A stretch of DNA of 64,000 nucleotides from Spirometra erinaceieuropaei (GCA_902702965.1 CACRXP010000068.1:1006433-1070432); one strand, 5' to 3'; positions 25,516 through 37,600 are shown, counted from the stretch's first letter. Program-made: numbers and translations. The notes: generated by a model from the letters alone, not told the origin.

Positions 25516-27010
25516 GGGAGCATAGTGTAGATCATCAAGGACATTGCGATACGTCCATGCAACTACCACGCATTTATGTGCGTTTGTCTTGATTTTCAAA
25601 AGTGGAATGCTGCACCCCTTGGTGAAGCTAACTGCATAGCCCAGTTTGTTTTGCAATTTTGGAATAGACAAGATTTAGTTAACGTTGCCCTTAACATTTC
25701 AGGTAATTGTGCATACGACTGGCGAGTCCATTCACTCACTTTCCTGTCCATGTGTGAAGGCGCTCCGAAAGTAGCGAATTATTCCATTCCAGTCCCATAC
25801 TGAATTGCTACGTTTTTCCCGGATGCGTAAAGATGGCGTCTTGCTTTTTAATTTGTCATAATGGGTTAATAGTCATTCAAGTCACTTAAAGAGAGCCGCG
25901 TTTTTCACCAGTAAAACAATGAATAATGATGGAGAGTCCATTTGACGCTCATTCATAAAAAACATGAAAATTTTTAGACGCGAAATGCTTTTGTTTAGTC
26001 GTTCTTCGGGTTTTACCAGCATAATACTTCTTAAAGATGTCACTGCGATTATTCACGAAGATTCTCCGCTTGGCAAAAATAACAGTAAATTTTATATCTG
26101 CAACACTTAGCTTAACACACACGGGATGATTCACAAACAGATGACGTCAGCCGTAACAACTATTCGTTGGCTGCCGGCTCTGTTTGGTTCATATGAAACA
26201 TGCCGAAAAATGTCGGTCGATATTTAAAACAAATTTAAAATGTTCTAACTTGACAACATGGTGCCTTGATACGTCAGCGTTTTTGAGATATTGCAACACA
26301 TGTTATCATCCACTGGTTAGTTATTTCTGATACCAAATGCAATGAAATCAGGGAACCAACACATTCCCCAGACTTACCCTGATTTTGACTACGATGATTT
26401 AGTTGTCATGACATAGATCTAAATTCGCTGAATAGGAACTGTTTCTAAGAGTTCCTTTGTAGACCATGGTTGTAAGATCGTCCTCTTTTGGGGCTCCTTC
26501 ACACAGTTGCTTTGGTAACCCTCTCTGAAAGGCCTACTCGGACTCATTCTAATTTATGCTGAACATAAAATATAAGGCCTGCCGCCGCAGAAAATCCGCA
26601 CTCATGCCAAAGGCCCTTTAACGTAGTGATTAGTATCGTTTGATCTGTACTGAGCAAAGACCGACCTCTATAACAACCCTGTTTACAGCGCAGCGCATTA
26701 CTGCCGGCACCCTCTCTGACTGCTGACGATGGGTTGTAGATTTGTTTTACTTCATTTTTTCTATCGGATTCCTCTTTGCAATCACATTCTCATGTCAAAA
26801 CCATAATGTATTTAGCCGTACTGAACATTGTTCTGGTTGTTAGCAGTTACTTCGAGTGTAGCAAGCAGATGACTTGCGGTGTCGGGTTCTACAGCGATCA
26901 TATGCCTGGACGTGATGTTTTAGAGGTTATAAATGAAAACAAGTTGCTATGTCGCAGATTCAATGAAGCTAGGCTAAAAAAGACATATGTGCGTTCTAAG
27001 CCAGATTAGC
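25516..27010 (-). repeat. Alpha block, tandem second copy
   Basis: Diverged tandem partner of the right-arm alpha block, extending past the point where the first copy ends. Its part from about 26,085 to 27,005 matches 36,590-37,480 on the same strand, ending at the same place (GAAGCTAGGCTAAAAA against GAAACTAGGCTAAAAA). A 77-codon open frame at 26,776-27,009 is not open in the second copy, so it is not a conserved gene. Confidence 0.78.
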
Positions 27011-27099
27011 TGTTGCATTAACGTTTGGCGGCCTCAGTCTGCAAGGCGCATGCTTTCCGTGTAAGGAAAATAATTTATTCCTCAAAGACTTTTAGACGG

Positions 27100-27625
27100 T
27101 ACTATTTAGAATTCATTAAATTTTACATTTAATGCGCACCATGTTATACATTTAATGAGGAGCATTGGTAAATAGACAGGCAAGATTCTGTATGAATGTA
27201 CACGGCACGGTCTTAAATATCGTATAGTTAAAGATTTTTTAAAACCTAACTATACTCTGTCTTCGAGCATAAACTATAAAAACAACATTAATTGTCCCCA
27301 ATTGAATAGAAGGGTTATTCACAGTTGGGTAAATATAAAATAGAAGAAAGACTATTTTTGTGCATGGTTTCAATAAAATATATTTGAAATTATATGCCCA
27401 GCGAACATCAATCCATGCTTCATGTGTAATCATCTTTTACCGAGTGTGGTTTCCGCAGGAGATCAAAACGAGGTGCGTTCAAAAGCCAACATCCTGAGAA
27501 TTCCAAAATAGTACTGGATTATGCCGCACAAGAATCAATATTACAAACTAACCTACCTAATCGTTCCAAATCAGGAAAACATTTCAGAAGTTCGGCTAAC
27601 ATTTCATGAGATCGGTCACTCACTG
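27100..27625 (+). mobile_element. Foldback MITE, right arm only
   Basis: Ends CATTTCATGAGATCGGTCAC, then TCACTG, next to TA at 27,626-27,627, the family terminus. The interior matches the inner part of the right arm of 60,412-61,394 (including TTTTTTAAAACC near 27,237). The left arm is missing; the element begins somewhere just after the alpha copy. The terminal sequence belongs to a variant shared with the copy at 34,066. Confidence 0.72.
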
Positions 27626-27639
27626 TATGTGCGTTTGCA

Positions 27640-28060
27640 TGGTTGACCATTTTGACTTGTTTATCGGTTCCTCCTTCCAGAATATGAAATATTCATTGAG
27701 AAAGACAAGATGCTTCCTTTCAACATCGTGAGTCTGCGTCGTCAGTGCAAAGGCAAAAGGGTTTCATGTGCCATGCGCTTTCTGTCAACCTGGCAGGTAC
27801 TTCAGATGCTGCTGACGCCACGTATCATTGTTTGTGCTGAACCTGCCACTGCATTGGGTTATCGAAATAAGTTCTTCCCAACTGTCTTTTGCAACTAAAA
27901 TCGACTATTCCTGCCTCGATTATATTCGCAGTGTATGTCTTGTTGACAGTAGGAAATGTTTACTTTCAAGCAAATTGGGTTAACATTTTCGTAGTCTCTT
28001 GCACACATAAAAGGACTGGTCTAATAAGATTTTGTCTATGCACATAAAATAAGCTGCGTT
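27640..28060. other. Unrecognised DNA
   Basis: Nothing recognised; a 62-codon frame at 27,710-27,898 has no identifiable content. Confidence 0.4.
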
Positions 28061-28065
28061 GCAGG

Positions 28066-28160
28066 ATACCATACTAACAGCACAGGTACCAGCTAAACGC
28101 CAAGACACCCGAGTTTCGCTTATATTCTGTCACTGCATAACGCAGCGGCGATGTCTATGC
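28066..28160 (+). repeat. Short dispersed repeat, copy 1
   Basis: About 95 bases similar to 58,550-58,640: CATACTAACAGCACAGGTAC against CGTACTAACAACACAGGTAT, then AGCTAAA, CCA(A/G)(G)ACAC and GCAGC further on. No termini or target duplications visible. Confidence 0.6.
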
Positions 28161-28169
28161 CTATGGACC

Positions 28170-30490
28170 CTAGTTCTAACTGTTCTACTCCAAGATAACA
28201 GCTAATTTCTAACGAAATTAAAAATTTCAAAACTGGAGTATCTATCAGAAACACATGGGGAATGCTGGGGGACCTACTGAAGAGCTGTGCCATGCAGCGG
28301 TAGGATATCGGCGGAGCACGTGTACCTATGCCGTTTGTATGCTGTCCTGTAACTTAATACATACCACTAGTTGCTTGATGACAATTAATGAATACTACCT
28401 GGTTATTCAGTGGTGGTTGATGGACATCGCCCCACGCATTCTCACACCGAATTTCAGTCTGCACCTGCAGGCCTTTGTTCAAAATCATATACCCCAAAAT
28501 AACAGTTAAGTGCTGAGGAAATTAAGAAGCAGAAATTAGAAGACTGGTTTTAAAATGTTAAGTTTACTCACGATGCGATTTAGCTTTATGCGGCTCGATT
28601 ATACATGATTTTGCAAAGTGTCAACTACGGTATTTAGTCAAAATTTAAAACATTTTCTAGTATAATTATGCTTTTATTTCAGTGTCATGTTCTGACGTAC
28701 ATAAGAGTCGAAGCAGAAATTCTGTGGCGGAACAAACTCGTCTGTAACGTTTTACGACTGAGGCTGACATCATCCGGTCACATCATTTGTCATGATATAA
28801 ACAGCTGGAACGAAGAAACAGCTACTCTCAGAAAACTATTAAATTTTTCTTGATATTTTACATGCGGAAATTTTACTTGAGTATGCATATAATTTTAAAA
28901 ATTAGACATATTTCGAAAGATAAAGCTTGATGCACTGACAGAAAAGTCCTCTGTGATATTGTAGAATGCAGGTTGGAACACCAGCCAAAAATATCTTTGA
29001 TAAACTGGGATGTTGGTTTGATTCTCAGCATGGCAAACGGTTATTCAGGAAGAGGGCTTCACAAATCAGCGCCGCCTTTTGTTCCAGCAATGGCTTGTGC
29101 AAACCTTCTAAAAGTCGCATGTTGAGTCCAGTGACCGCGTAGTGTGGGTTTTGAACCAGAGTTGGAAGATGACGCATGTGTATGAATATCGACCCCCGAC
29201 CAGAATCACACGCCTTGGAATTGCCTCTGTTGCGACATGACATATGACGGAGATGACAGTGCAGAACTTTGCCCACAAGAGTAGTATTGGGTTGCACCTG
29301 AAAATGCTCCCGTCACCTAAGCTACTGTAGTTTGTAAGTAGTGCTTTTGCATTACGCACCGCAATCAGGCCAAGTATTGAGTATAATCATAAAAGAGAAG
29401 TGATTGGAAAGAGGAATTCATCGCTCACAGAACTCTAGGTTGCCATCGCAAGTAGCGGCTGGCGCTAGTGACACCAGAGGTAGTATTGACTGCGTCCAGT
29501 GATGTTTTAAAAAAGCATTCGATTTAATAGTTTTCTGGAGCAAATTAAAGACTTGTATCGCATTTGCCAGGGACTGACGTGTTCGAGCCACGCAAGGGTG
29601 GCCGCTCCTTTTTGCATACAGATATGTCCGAGTTGATGCTGGTTGCGTGACTGCAGGTCAGCGAGTACGGAATTGTTTGCTTGGAAAGTTAATGACAGCA
29701 GGGCATTGAACAAGAACGCCAGACATCGCAGAGCTGGCTGTCGGCAATACCATTTTCCAACATCTTATTTTAAGCGGCATTTATGATGCGTACACATAGA
29801 ATAAAGGTGGAGTACTGACTAGATCCGGTCGAAGAGTTATAAGTACCCACCTTTGGATGTGTTGGCACCCCTTGCAACTAACCCAGTTAAACAAATCTCA
29901 AATTGGGGATTAGGCAGTAAGAACCAAAATGTTCTTACTCCGGAGATATCTTAAGCAGGTCCTGCTTATTCACAGTCTAAAGTAGGAATTTATCTGTGCT
30001 TCTGCCACCAAATTACACCAAACTCACTGCTCAATATGGGGAAAGTTGGAAACAGGGTCAGCAATCAACAGATCAGAACAAGAAACAAATTTTGCTCCAT
30101 CCCCCAAGTTTATTGTTTGTCTTCCTTCCTCATGTATGTCAAAATATTTCACTCTTGGGAAATGACACGACGTTAGGTGACAGGATTCGGCTCCTCATTC
30201 TGATCAGAGAATAGAAAATGGGAGAGTCACTTGCACGTTTCCACTGCACAGCTGCTCATTTTTGCTTCTATCCGCAAACCATACATTCCAGGTTTATTTC
30301 AGAAAATTGCATTAATCTTTATATCCAGGGCTGGAATGAGCCGTTTTCATGAACATAAGAGCAAAGGAGCGATAGGGGTGGTCTTCACATCTGGCCAACC
30401 AAAATTGCCGTGGAAGACTTCTTATAAACATTTGGATTAATAACAGAGTGAAAGCGCATAAAAACATATTGCAGAGGGGAATGATTTGTT
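28170..30490. other. Unrecognised DNA
   Basis: Several short frames on both strands, the longest about 90 codons (29,025-29,297, minus). None is recognisable and none recurs in the window. Confidence 0.4.
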
Positions 30491-30499
30491 TAAATCCTC

Positions 30500-31260
30500 T
30501 CCTACATCGGTGGCATGCGAGCTCACGCCGAATCCATAATATCGTCAATTATCACAGATAACAGGGGAAAAATTGTCGTCAAGCATTCGGTGGGGGTTGA
30601 CCTTGAAAATCCAAAAGTTTTTTCTAGACGAAATTTATAAGAATAATCTGAAAAAAAGCATCTCTTGCAATGTTGACGAACACCTTGCTGTTGAGGATGT
30701 CCATAGTTGAACACCAGACTGGCCGCCCTGCGAAGTTAACCGTCATCCAAATTATTAACCGTCGACAATTCTTGAATGTTGCCGTCGGCACAGTGTGCTC
30801 CTTTGGGAATTGTTTTTCGCATATGGTCACCTGCGTCTACTGCACTGTCATGTCTAAAAGTAAGACCTTATCTCAGAAGTAAATGCTCTTCCAGAATGAG
30901 GGTTTGTACTCAATATATTTCTTAGCAAATAAAATACGTTCTCTGCTTGATCATGGCATTTTGTTAAGGAAGTTCATATCCCCGCACCCTTTTCCTAATT
31001 ATGTCCATACAATACTTCGGCAGATGTTCTCTGTGAACGGTCTTAATGGGCATATAATGATACTTTTTGGTGTACGACGAATAAAATCATCGTCTTGCTT
31101 ACTTGTGAATCGTCTCAGTCCATCTTGATTATTTCTAAATACGGTTCTATCATCAAGTAATCGCCACAGAGCAACCTTACTAATATTCAAAATACTTACT
31201 AACGACTCACGTGACAACCCTTCGCTGTTATTTTCTGTATCCTTTCATAGTTGACTGCTG
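30500..31260 (-). pseudogene. Tc1-like (IS630-Tc1-mariner) transposase remnant
   Basis: Minus-strand remnant of a cut-and-paste transposase. The N-terminal part (31,217 down to 31,000) reads SRESLVSILNISKVALWRLL, then RRFTSKQDDDFI, which fits the helix-turn-helix and linker of Tc1 proteins. After a frame change, 30,938 to about 30,690 reads RILFAKKYIEYKPSFWKSIY, followed by a stop and DK where the first catalytic Asp of the DDE triad is expected (family FSDE). KEHTVPTATFK and then LIIWMTVNFAG follow, matching the family CTVPT and VMVWG...G positions, and NSKVFVNIARDAFF after that. The second Asp/Glu region is hardly recognisable. At least two in-frame stops and two frame changes make it inactive. 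Confidence 0.78.
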
Positions 31261-31365
31261 AAATACGTTGTCAGGGCATCTTTATCGCACGGCATGGCAC
31301 AGAAAAGTGGTAGCATGTAGCGCGTACTTAATATATATCTGTTTGCGCATACTGCTTCTCGGGGG

Positions 31366-31382
31366 GGTTAAGCAAACTACTG
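31366..31382 (-). repeat. Candidate terminal inverted repeat of the Tc1-like element
   Basis: On the minus strand, next to TA (31,383-31,384), the sequence begins CAGTAGTTTGCTTAACC, about 165 bases upstream of the transposase N-terminus. TA-CAGT is the usual Tc1 start. I could not find a matching opposite end near 29.9-30.3 kb. Confidence 0.45.
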
Positions 31383-31389
31383 TAGAACA

Positions 31390-32695
31390 AAATTATTACT
31401 AAGCTTTATGGCATGAAACGCCAAAAAATTTTCAAAAAAGAATTTTATAGGTTAATTTTAGCCCTTTGGTTTTGAAAACAATGACAGTTCTCAGGCTCGC
31501 CTTCACTTTGATCTTCGTTGGAGCAGAGTCACATTTTCCGTTTCCAGACGGAATCTATCTCGTACTTTTCCAGTTTATATTAATTGCTCTTTACAGCACA
31601 ATGCACGTAAACATAAAGTTTTGACCAACAAGTTTCCACAGCGTAGGAAATTATCTGGATATCAATAACGGTCCGATGTAGCCTAATTCGGGCCACCTTT
31701 CTCTCAATAAAACGGACTTAAAATGAACTTTTTCTCGGTAAGTGTCTTTCTGTGTCCCAGCTCACTTTAATAAACATACATAAGAACACCAAATGCATGA
31801 TATACTTCTTACTCAAATTTTGACCATGGCATTTCATGTGCTATGCCACCTACTATGCATAGAAACCGACTTTCTCCAGTTACTAAATGATGTTTGGCAG
31901 TGTGATTTCATTTCACGGAATAAAGCTAAAGCTTTCGATATTGTTATTCGCCATTCAGATATGAAGTCCACAGCCATGACGCTTTACCCGTGAAATCGTC
32001 AGTTGGACGTCTGCAGTTGGCTTTTTGTCCAGTGACAGCAAAAGGACACTTCGTAAATCGCTTATTATACTTGAAAAAATATGATATCTGCCTAAAAAGT
32101 TGATGAAGTGTCAAAATTTTACGTCTCATTGTCAGCAGTTCAAATCGATGTGTTTAACGCAAATCCCTTTTGCGAAACCGCAACAATGAGGAAGCTGTCC
32201 GAGTTCATTCTTGCTGGCATTGTCCCTTGAGCAAATTTTTCTCGTCAGAACCTGTCTCAGGGGTGTGAATAGAGTCCCATTAACTCAAGGTTGCAAGCCT
32301 TTTGCGGGTTTTGAATAGGACTTGCTACGCCACCTAAAGTCATAGAATTTATAGCTGTCATATTGGCGAGATATAAGTCCAGTTGAATGTTGATTGATGA
32401 TCTGAATTTAATCTGAAACTTAAAATCGGATTAATCACTTTGTGAAAGGAATGTCAACATGCATAACTATCTCCAACGAACGTACACAAGTGATTGTACG
32501 GCGAATATCAAATTTCATTAAAAATCGTCTTGATTTTTAAGTGTTTCTTCAATTATAACATAGCACCTATGTTAGCTTTTGGTAACGGAAAGACAAAAAA
32601 TATGGTGGAGGACGCTCACCGATCGTGTTTCGAAACTCAGTCGTCCCGTTGTGTCTTAAGTCTCTCTCGATCCCAACCAGCAGCCGCAGAGCGGC
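31390..32695. other. Unrecognised AT-rich DNA
   Basis: No element, domain or repeat recognised. Confidence 0.4.
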
Positions 32696-32701
32696 GCAGG
32701 A

Positions 32702-32856
32702 AATAGACAAAATGGTATTGCTTACAAAGACAAGGGAGATTGAAGTGGTCTTTTTTGGCTAAGTAGCCGTCGTCAGCCAGTCGTGCCCAACCCCGAAGTG
32801 CAGAACATCGAGGACTCGACCACAAAATCCTTGGTTAGAAGCCCAATGACAGTAAA
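32702..32856 (-). mobile_element. tRNA-derived SINE (minus)
   Basis: On the minus strand a tRNA-like head carries a box-B-like GGTCGAGTCCTCG (32,809-32,821), preceded by a poor box A around 32,835-32,850. The body shared with the other SINEs follows: GCACTTCGGGGTTGGGCAC, then GACTGGCTGACGACGGCTA and a tail with CTTTGTCTTTGTAAG-like sequence and CCATTTTG. It lies head-to-head with the next SINE, their heads nearly touching. Confidence 0.75.
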
Positions 32857-32860
32857 ACGA

Positions 32861-33030
32861 GCCTGTGGCCCCGTGGTCAGAGGCGTCAGACTTATCACTA
32901 ATAGGTCGCGGGATCGAGCCACAGGTGTTCCGCACTTCGGGACTGGGTATGTCTGACTGATGACGGCTAATAAGCCAGAAATGACCACTCCAGCTTCCTT
33001 TGTCTTTGTCGGTTATACCATTTTGCTTTG
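32861..33030 (+). mobile_element. tRNA-derived SINE (plus)
   Basis: Head with box-A-like CGTGGTCAGAGGCG (32,872-32,885) and box-B-like CGGGATCGAGCC (32,909-32,920), the internal RNA polymerase III promoter elements. The body has GCACTTCGGGACTGGGTATG and TGACGGCTAATAAGCCAG, and the tail TTTGTCTTTGTCGGTTATAC then CATTTTG. Non-coding; would need a LINE or PLE reverse transcriptase to move. Confidence 0.8.
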
Positions 33031-33034
33031 AAGG

Positions 33035-34060
33035 GGATATGTCTACAAGTTAAATTAGCCATAACAGCTTGCTGGTTTTCGGCCAATCATCTTACACATT
33101 AACTGAGAATATCATGCAATAGAATGTCCATGCCCTTGCCGAACGAAGCACGCGTTGCTAAAAAAAACCTTCCTGTAACTTTAGGTCCCTTTGCATTAAG
33201 AAGTCTGTAAATATCAGTTTAATATCCTAAATTTTCAACATTTAAATATAATTAAGACGGACCAGGATAAAATCAAAAGTTGAAAAGAACAAGGTTTGCT
33301 GTGAACCATGTCTTAAACTGAATTCCCTTTACTTAGTCTTGAGAAGTAAGGTTTGAAAAAGACATAGGCAGAAGTATGACAGAAAAGTGCCCAGCACTTA
33401 GGGCAAATTTCAAGTGCACTTTACAAAGTAGTTTGTGGTCATGCTCGAAACAGGGCGAGAATCTTGCCGTGAACGAATAGACTTGCGGGTCGATTCGTTA
33501 TGTCCATGCATGATACCTCGACTATGCGATCATTATTCTTAAGGATTGCATGAAAATCAGGTTTATTTATGTACGAGTTTCGGCTGAGCTTCCGCCTTCA
33601 TTATTCTACCTGGTATTAATGGACTCTTAAACGACAATATGCAATGTCATTTCAATAAGTAACAACATCAGTATTAGCAGACGTTAGAACCCTATCATTC
33701 AGCGCAGTCTCTCCAACAAGTAGCCGCACATATTCCAACACATATAAGGACGCTACTGGAAAAACTTGAGGAAAACTTTTCTCTTAAAAGTGCCAATTAT
33801 CCCATACAAAATCTAACCATTCGCCGCCTCACGACCCATGGCAGTCTGGCGTTTTCTACAAAAACGCTATAGGCAATCTGCACAGAAATTAACTATTTGA
33901 CGGTAAACATGACCCTATTTCCGCACACCATGTTTTAATGCCTGAGGTAAAATTATGCCGGCACACTTTGTTTTATTTTTTTCACTGCTTTTTGGTATGC
34001 AATGGGTAATTAAACATCCAGTTGTGCTTGATTTTCGCATGAATTTTTAGTGACAATGCA
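33035..34060. other. Unrecognised AT-rich DNA
   Basis: No feature recognised. Confidence 0.4.
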
Positions 34061-34065
34061 GCCTA

Positions 34066-35031
34066 CAGTCAGTGACCAATCGCACGAAATGTTACCCAAA
34101 ATTCTGAAATGTGTTTTTAATAGGTAGAAGCAGCTAAATTAAGTTGTATGATTGATTATCAAGCAGCAAAACCGAAGGACATTTCACCTACACCAAAATT
34201 GCCACACATTTATGCCTTTTTTGTCGGCAGCAATAAAATAACTCGGTAAATAATAGCACATATGCAATGAGCAATTTTGCTGCAGATTTTCATTTCCTTT
34301 ATAAATTAAGGTATGTTAAAAAACATAAATGGAATATTCTTTCTTATATTCACTAGGTTGTAGGTACGTCTACTATAATTTTTTACTTCATTAAAGGGTA
34401 TTTTTTGATTCACTAATGTTTTTAGTTTGGTAACTTTTATGACCGTGAAACGTTTATTTGAATTGCAACATATTCATCCTTTTATCAGTGCTGTCTAAAA
34501 AGTATGAAGTAGTTTGCATAACTCGCGAAATCGCATGATTAGTATACGAAAACTTCCTAGTGCCATAGATATAAGTGATTTTCCTCAGATATAATGTATA
34601 CAGCTTCCAGACATAAACCTCAAACGCACGTGCAACAGCAGTTCGGGTTCAAGGTTATAACGAGTCGAAAAACGTTTAAAAACCCAGGATACTATTTACT
34701 TAAGTATTTAATTTAAAGAAGACGTGTTAGCTTAAATTGAGTGCAGAAACATATCTTTGATATGTCTTTTAAAAAATATATTTAAATTGACCAAACCATC
34801 AAAATCATTTGAAAAGTATGCACACTAGTTAAATTGTTACTTTAACCAAATGCGGTGATTAAAATCTGTCGAAAAGAAGTGCTGTTAGAGAGAGGCATCC
34901 TGAAATGGCCAAAATATTTTTAAATTCTACTACAAGAGGATCAATATTACATCGTTACTTAAGTAATCTATCCAAACCGAAAACTCATTCCAAAATGCCG
35001 GACGATATTTAACGAGATCGGCCACTGATCG
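34066..35031 (+). mobile_element. Foldback MITE, full length but diverged
   Basis: Starts next to TA (34,064-34,065) with CAGTCAGTGACCAATCGCAC and continues GAAATGTTACCCAAAATTC. The far end reads ATTTAACGAGATCGGCCACT, mirroring the start. About 966 bases, similar in length to the copies at 54,721 and 60,412. The terminal variant GTGACC/GGTCAC in place of GGGCTAAC is shared with the half-copy ending at 27,625, suggesting a subfamily. Confidence 0.7.
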
Positions 35032-35039
35032 ATCACGTC

Positions 35040-36585
35040 GAATGATGCGATGGTGTTTGGAGCTTAAAAGTACAGAATACGCAACTAACCTGCCTTTTTA
35101 TCCAGGTATTCAAACGTCGTAACTCTTGTTCCTGCTATCCGATTTGCATTGCATCACGCTAAAATATTTCTCAACCGGACTTTTTCAAAATGCTTTAAAC
35201 CTTCAAAGAACATGGTTTGCTGACCAAAAAACTACACGTGATTTCCTTTGGCCGTAGGCCGCTGGTCATTTTAGATATTTCTTTTGAACTGCTAGGACGT
35301 GAGTGCATTGATGCAATCTGTCTAAAGGCTTAACGTTAAAAAAATTTGGCTATTTCTTAATATAGTTCTGTGTGGGAGATGTTTCGTTCGGGATTCACGT
35401 GTCTGCCCTCATTTAAAAACAGTGTCTAAACGATTAGAAAAGCAAGTAGAAAACAAAAAGTTTGAATTTACATACCGCAAGGGACGTCAAAAAAGGCTGA
35501 AGGCGAGATAACTAGAAGTTCAAAGAACTAGCAGAGTTGTCAACTGGTCACGAAGTAGACACCGATGAGACCATAGAATAGCAATGGTGGCAAGGACTAA
35601 CAAATCGACTAGGACGCCTTACCTGACACAGTTCACACTTGTTCGGAATTTGTGGCTGATTTTACAAAATATGCGGTCATTATATAGCAAAAGAGAACGT
35701 TTTAGGTGCTTCGTGGTTTCGGAATTAACTCGCTACTGCGCAAAAAGAGGTGATTAATTGTTTGCTCGCAAACGATGTTAAGGTTATTAAAAAAGAGTTT
35801 GTGGGGTCACTATATATCAACTGAAACAGACAGAAAGACGTTTGTAGGCAACATTATTACTAACACCCCGGGACTCTTCACAATTGCGAATACTATGGAG
35901 GTGCAAAATGGCAAAGCACTGGCGATGATCAGACCAAAATTTCCAAAAGATGGATTAATTAAAAATGGCAGGGAAGGAGATGTCAAAATTTTCCCGCTGC
36001 GGAAAACGACTAGGAAGTGTGCAGTTTGAAGACTGTAAAACGACCTATTAAACAGGACCTTATCCATACCTTTGAAAAGCACAGTCCAGATCTTCTGCCG
36101 TATTTCGAGACAAACTCAATATCTTCTAAATAACATAGAAGAACTAACACGTTTTTGTACATGAAACGTATACTATTTGTAGTTTGGAAACCTGAAACGC
36201 AGAGCAGCATAATTTTGATTTCGGAATTCATTGGGGATTGGAAAACTGATTTAAAGTCGAGATATACCATTTCTTAGAGGATACATTTAAGAAAGGCATG
36301 ATTTCCTACAAAATGAGCGAGCGAAATCCCTCGGCGTATTAACTTTCCCGTTTCCTTTCCTATGTTGCGTTTTTCAAGTTACCATTTTATTGATTTGTCT
36401 ACGTGCAGCATGCGATGACCTTGCTGTTTTATATTGATTTTCTCTCTGAAGGTACAAACATCTGTACCTTTCTCTCATGTCATCTGTGTCATCTAACGAC
36501 AGGCTGCAGTTGATTGTCCATCGTAAAATCTGTTGGTTACAATAAATTCTGCTGTCCATGCCTGCTTTAAATTCATTCCGGGAAA
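35040..36585. other. Unrecognised AT-rich DNA
   Basis: Overlapping open frames at 35,775-36,270 on both strands (84-90 codons) have no recognisable motif. Confidence 0.4.
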
Positions 36586-36589
36586 CTAT

Positions 36590-37480
36590 TGCTTCAAGGT
36601 GAATTTAGCATCCGCAATGATTACTCTTTTAGACAAAGGAAAATGCCCAAGCGATGAAGTCGGCTGTAACAACTATTCATTAGCTGTCGGCTCTGTTTTG
36701 CTTCATATGAGACATGCCGAAAAGTGATAGTAAATGTCTTAAATAACTCTGAAACATGTGTAACTGGCATCACGGTACTTTGCTACGTCTGCGTTTTTTG
36801 AGATAATGCAATACAAGTTACTATCCTCTGATCAGTTATTCCTGACAAAACATGCAACTAATTTGAAGAACCAATTCATTCCTTAGACTTGCTTCAATCT
36901 TGATTACGATGGTTTTGTTTTCATGACAAGGAGCGAACATCGATGAAAAGAAACCCTCTCTAGTAGCCAATTTGCAGAGCACGATTGTAAGATCGTCCAT
37001 TTTCGGGGTTCCTTTCTTCAGTTACTTTAGTACTTTTCTCTGAAAAGCCTACGCCGCATCATTCTTAATTGTGCTGAACTTAAAACATAGTGCCTGCCGA
37101 CGCCGTAGATCCTACCCATGCCAAAGGCCCTTAATCTAGGCAGTTAGCTTTGACGAATCTGTACTGGGCAAAAGCCGACCGCTATGCAAATACTGTTTAC
37201 ATCGCAGTGCGTCACTGCCAGTGCCTACTCAGACGACTAACGATTGGCAGTAGATTTGCTTTACTTGCAATCCGTTTCTTGTGTCAAAACCATGATGTAT
37301 TTAACCGCATCGATCATTTTTTCTGACTGTTAGCAGTTGCTTCTAGCAAAGCGAAGCAGATTATTGCAGTGCCAGGTTACACAGACATTATATTCCCGGA
37401 CTTGATGTTCCAGAAGTTAGCACGGATTGCAAGTTGCCATGTAGACGATTCTATGAAACTAGGCTAAAAATGACATAGAA
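36590..37480 (-). repeat. Alpha block, distal copy
   Basis: Same-strand match to about 26,085-27,005. Shared words include GTCGGCTGTAACAACTATTC against GTCAGCCGTAACAACTATTC, CATGCCAAAGGCCCTT in both, and TTGTAAGATCGTCC in both. The 3' limit coincides in the two copies, so this may be a real element boundary. Confidence 0.78.
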
Positions 37481-37516
37481 TTGGTAAGCTTACTCATGAA
37501 AGGTGTCAAAATATAC
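37481..37516 (+). repeat. MITE terminus fragment
   Basis: GGTAAGCTTACTCATGAAA followed by GTGTCAAAATA matches the MITE end at 54,721 (GGTGAGCTTACTCATGAAA, then TGTCAACCAAAATA). It sits exactly between the end of the alpha copy and the PLE-A terminal motif; the rest of the MITE is absent. Confidence 0.5.
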
Positions 37517-37543
37517 GACTGATTGCTAATCAAAAGAGACAAT

Positions 37544-37600
37544 GGCGAGTGAACGTTCCTTTCGGTAAATTCTTTTCAAGCCAATACAGTTACATAGGGC
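37544..37600 (-). promoter_or_regulatory. PLE-A terminal motif, copy M5
   Basis: On the minus strand it has CCCTATGTAACTGTATTGG in place of the TATAAAT version, then TTGAAAAGAATTTACCGAAA and CACTCGCC. It lies about 195 bases past the stop codon of the open PLE-A frame. The TATA-like word is lost here, while the AGAATTTA(C/T)CGAAA part is kept. Confidence 0.6.

Noticed and set aside
26776..27009. 77-codon frame with an apparent hydrophobic start
   Set aside because: The homologous copy at 37,280-37,480 has stops in that frame.
29025..29297. 90-codon minus frame with a weak tRNA-box-like stretch
   Set aside because: Box similarity is too poor and no SINE body follows.
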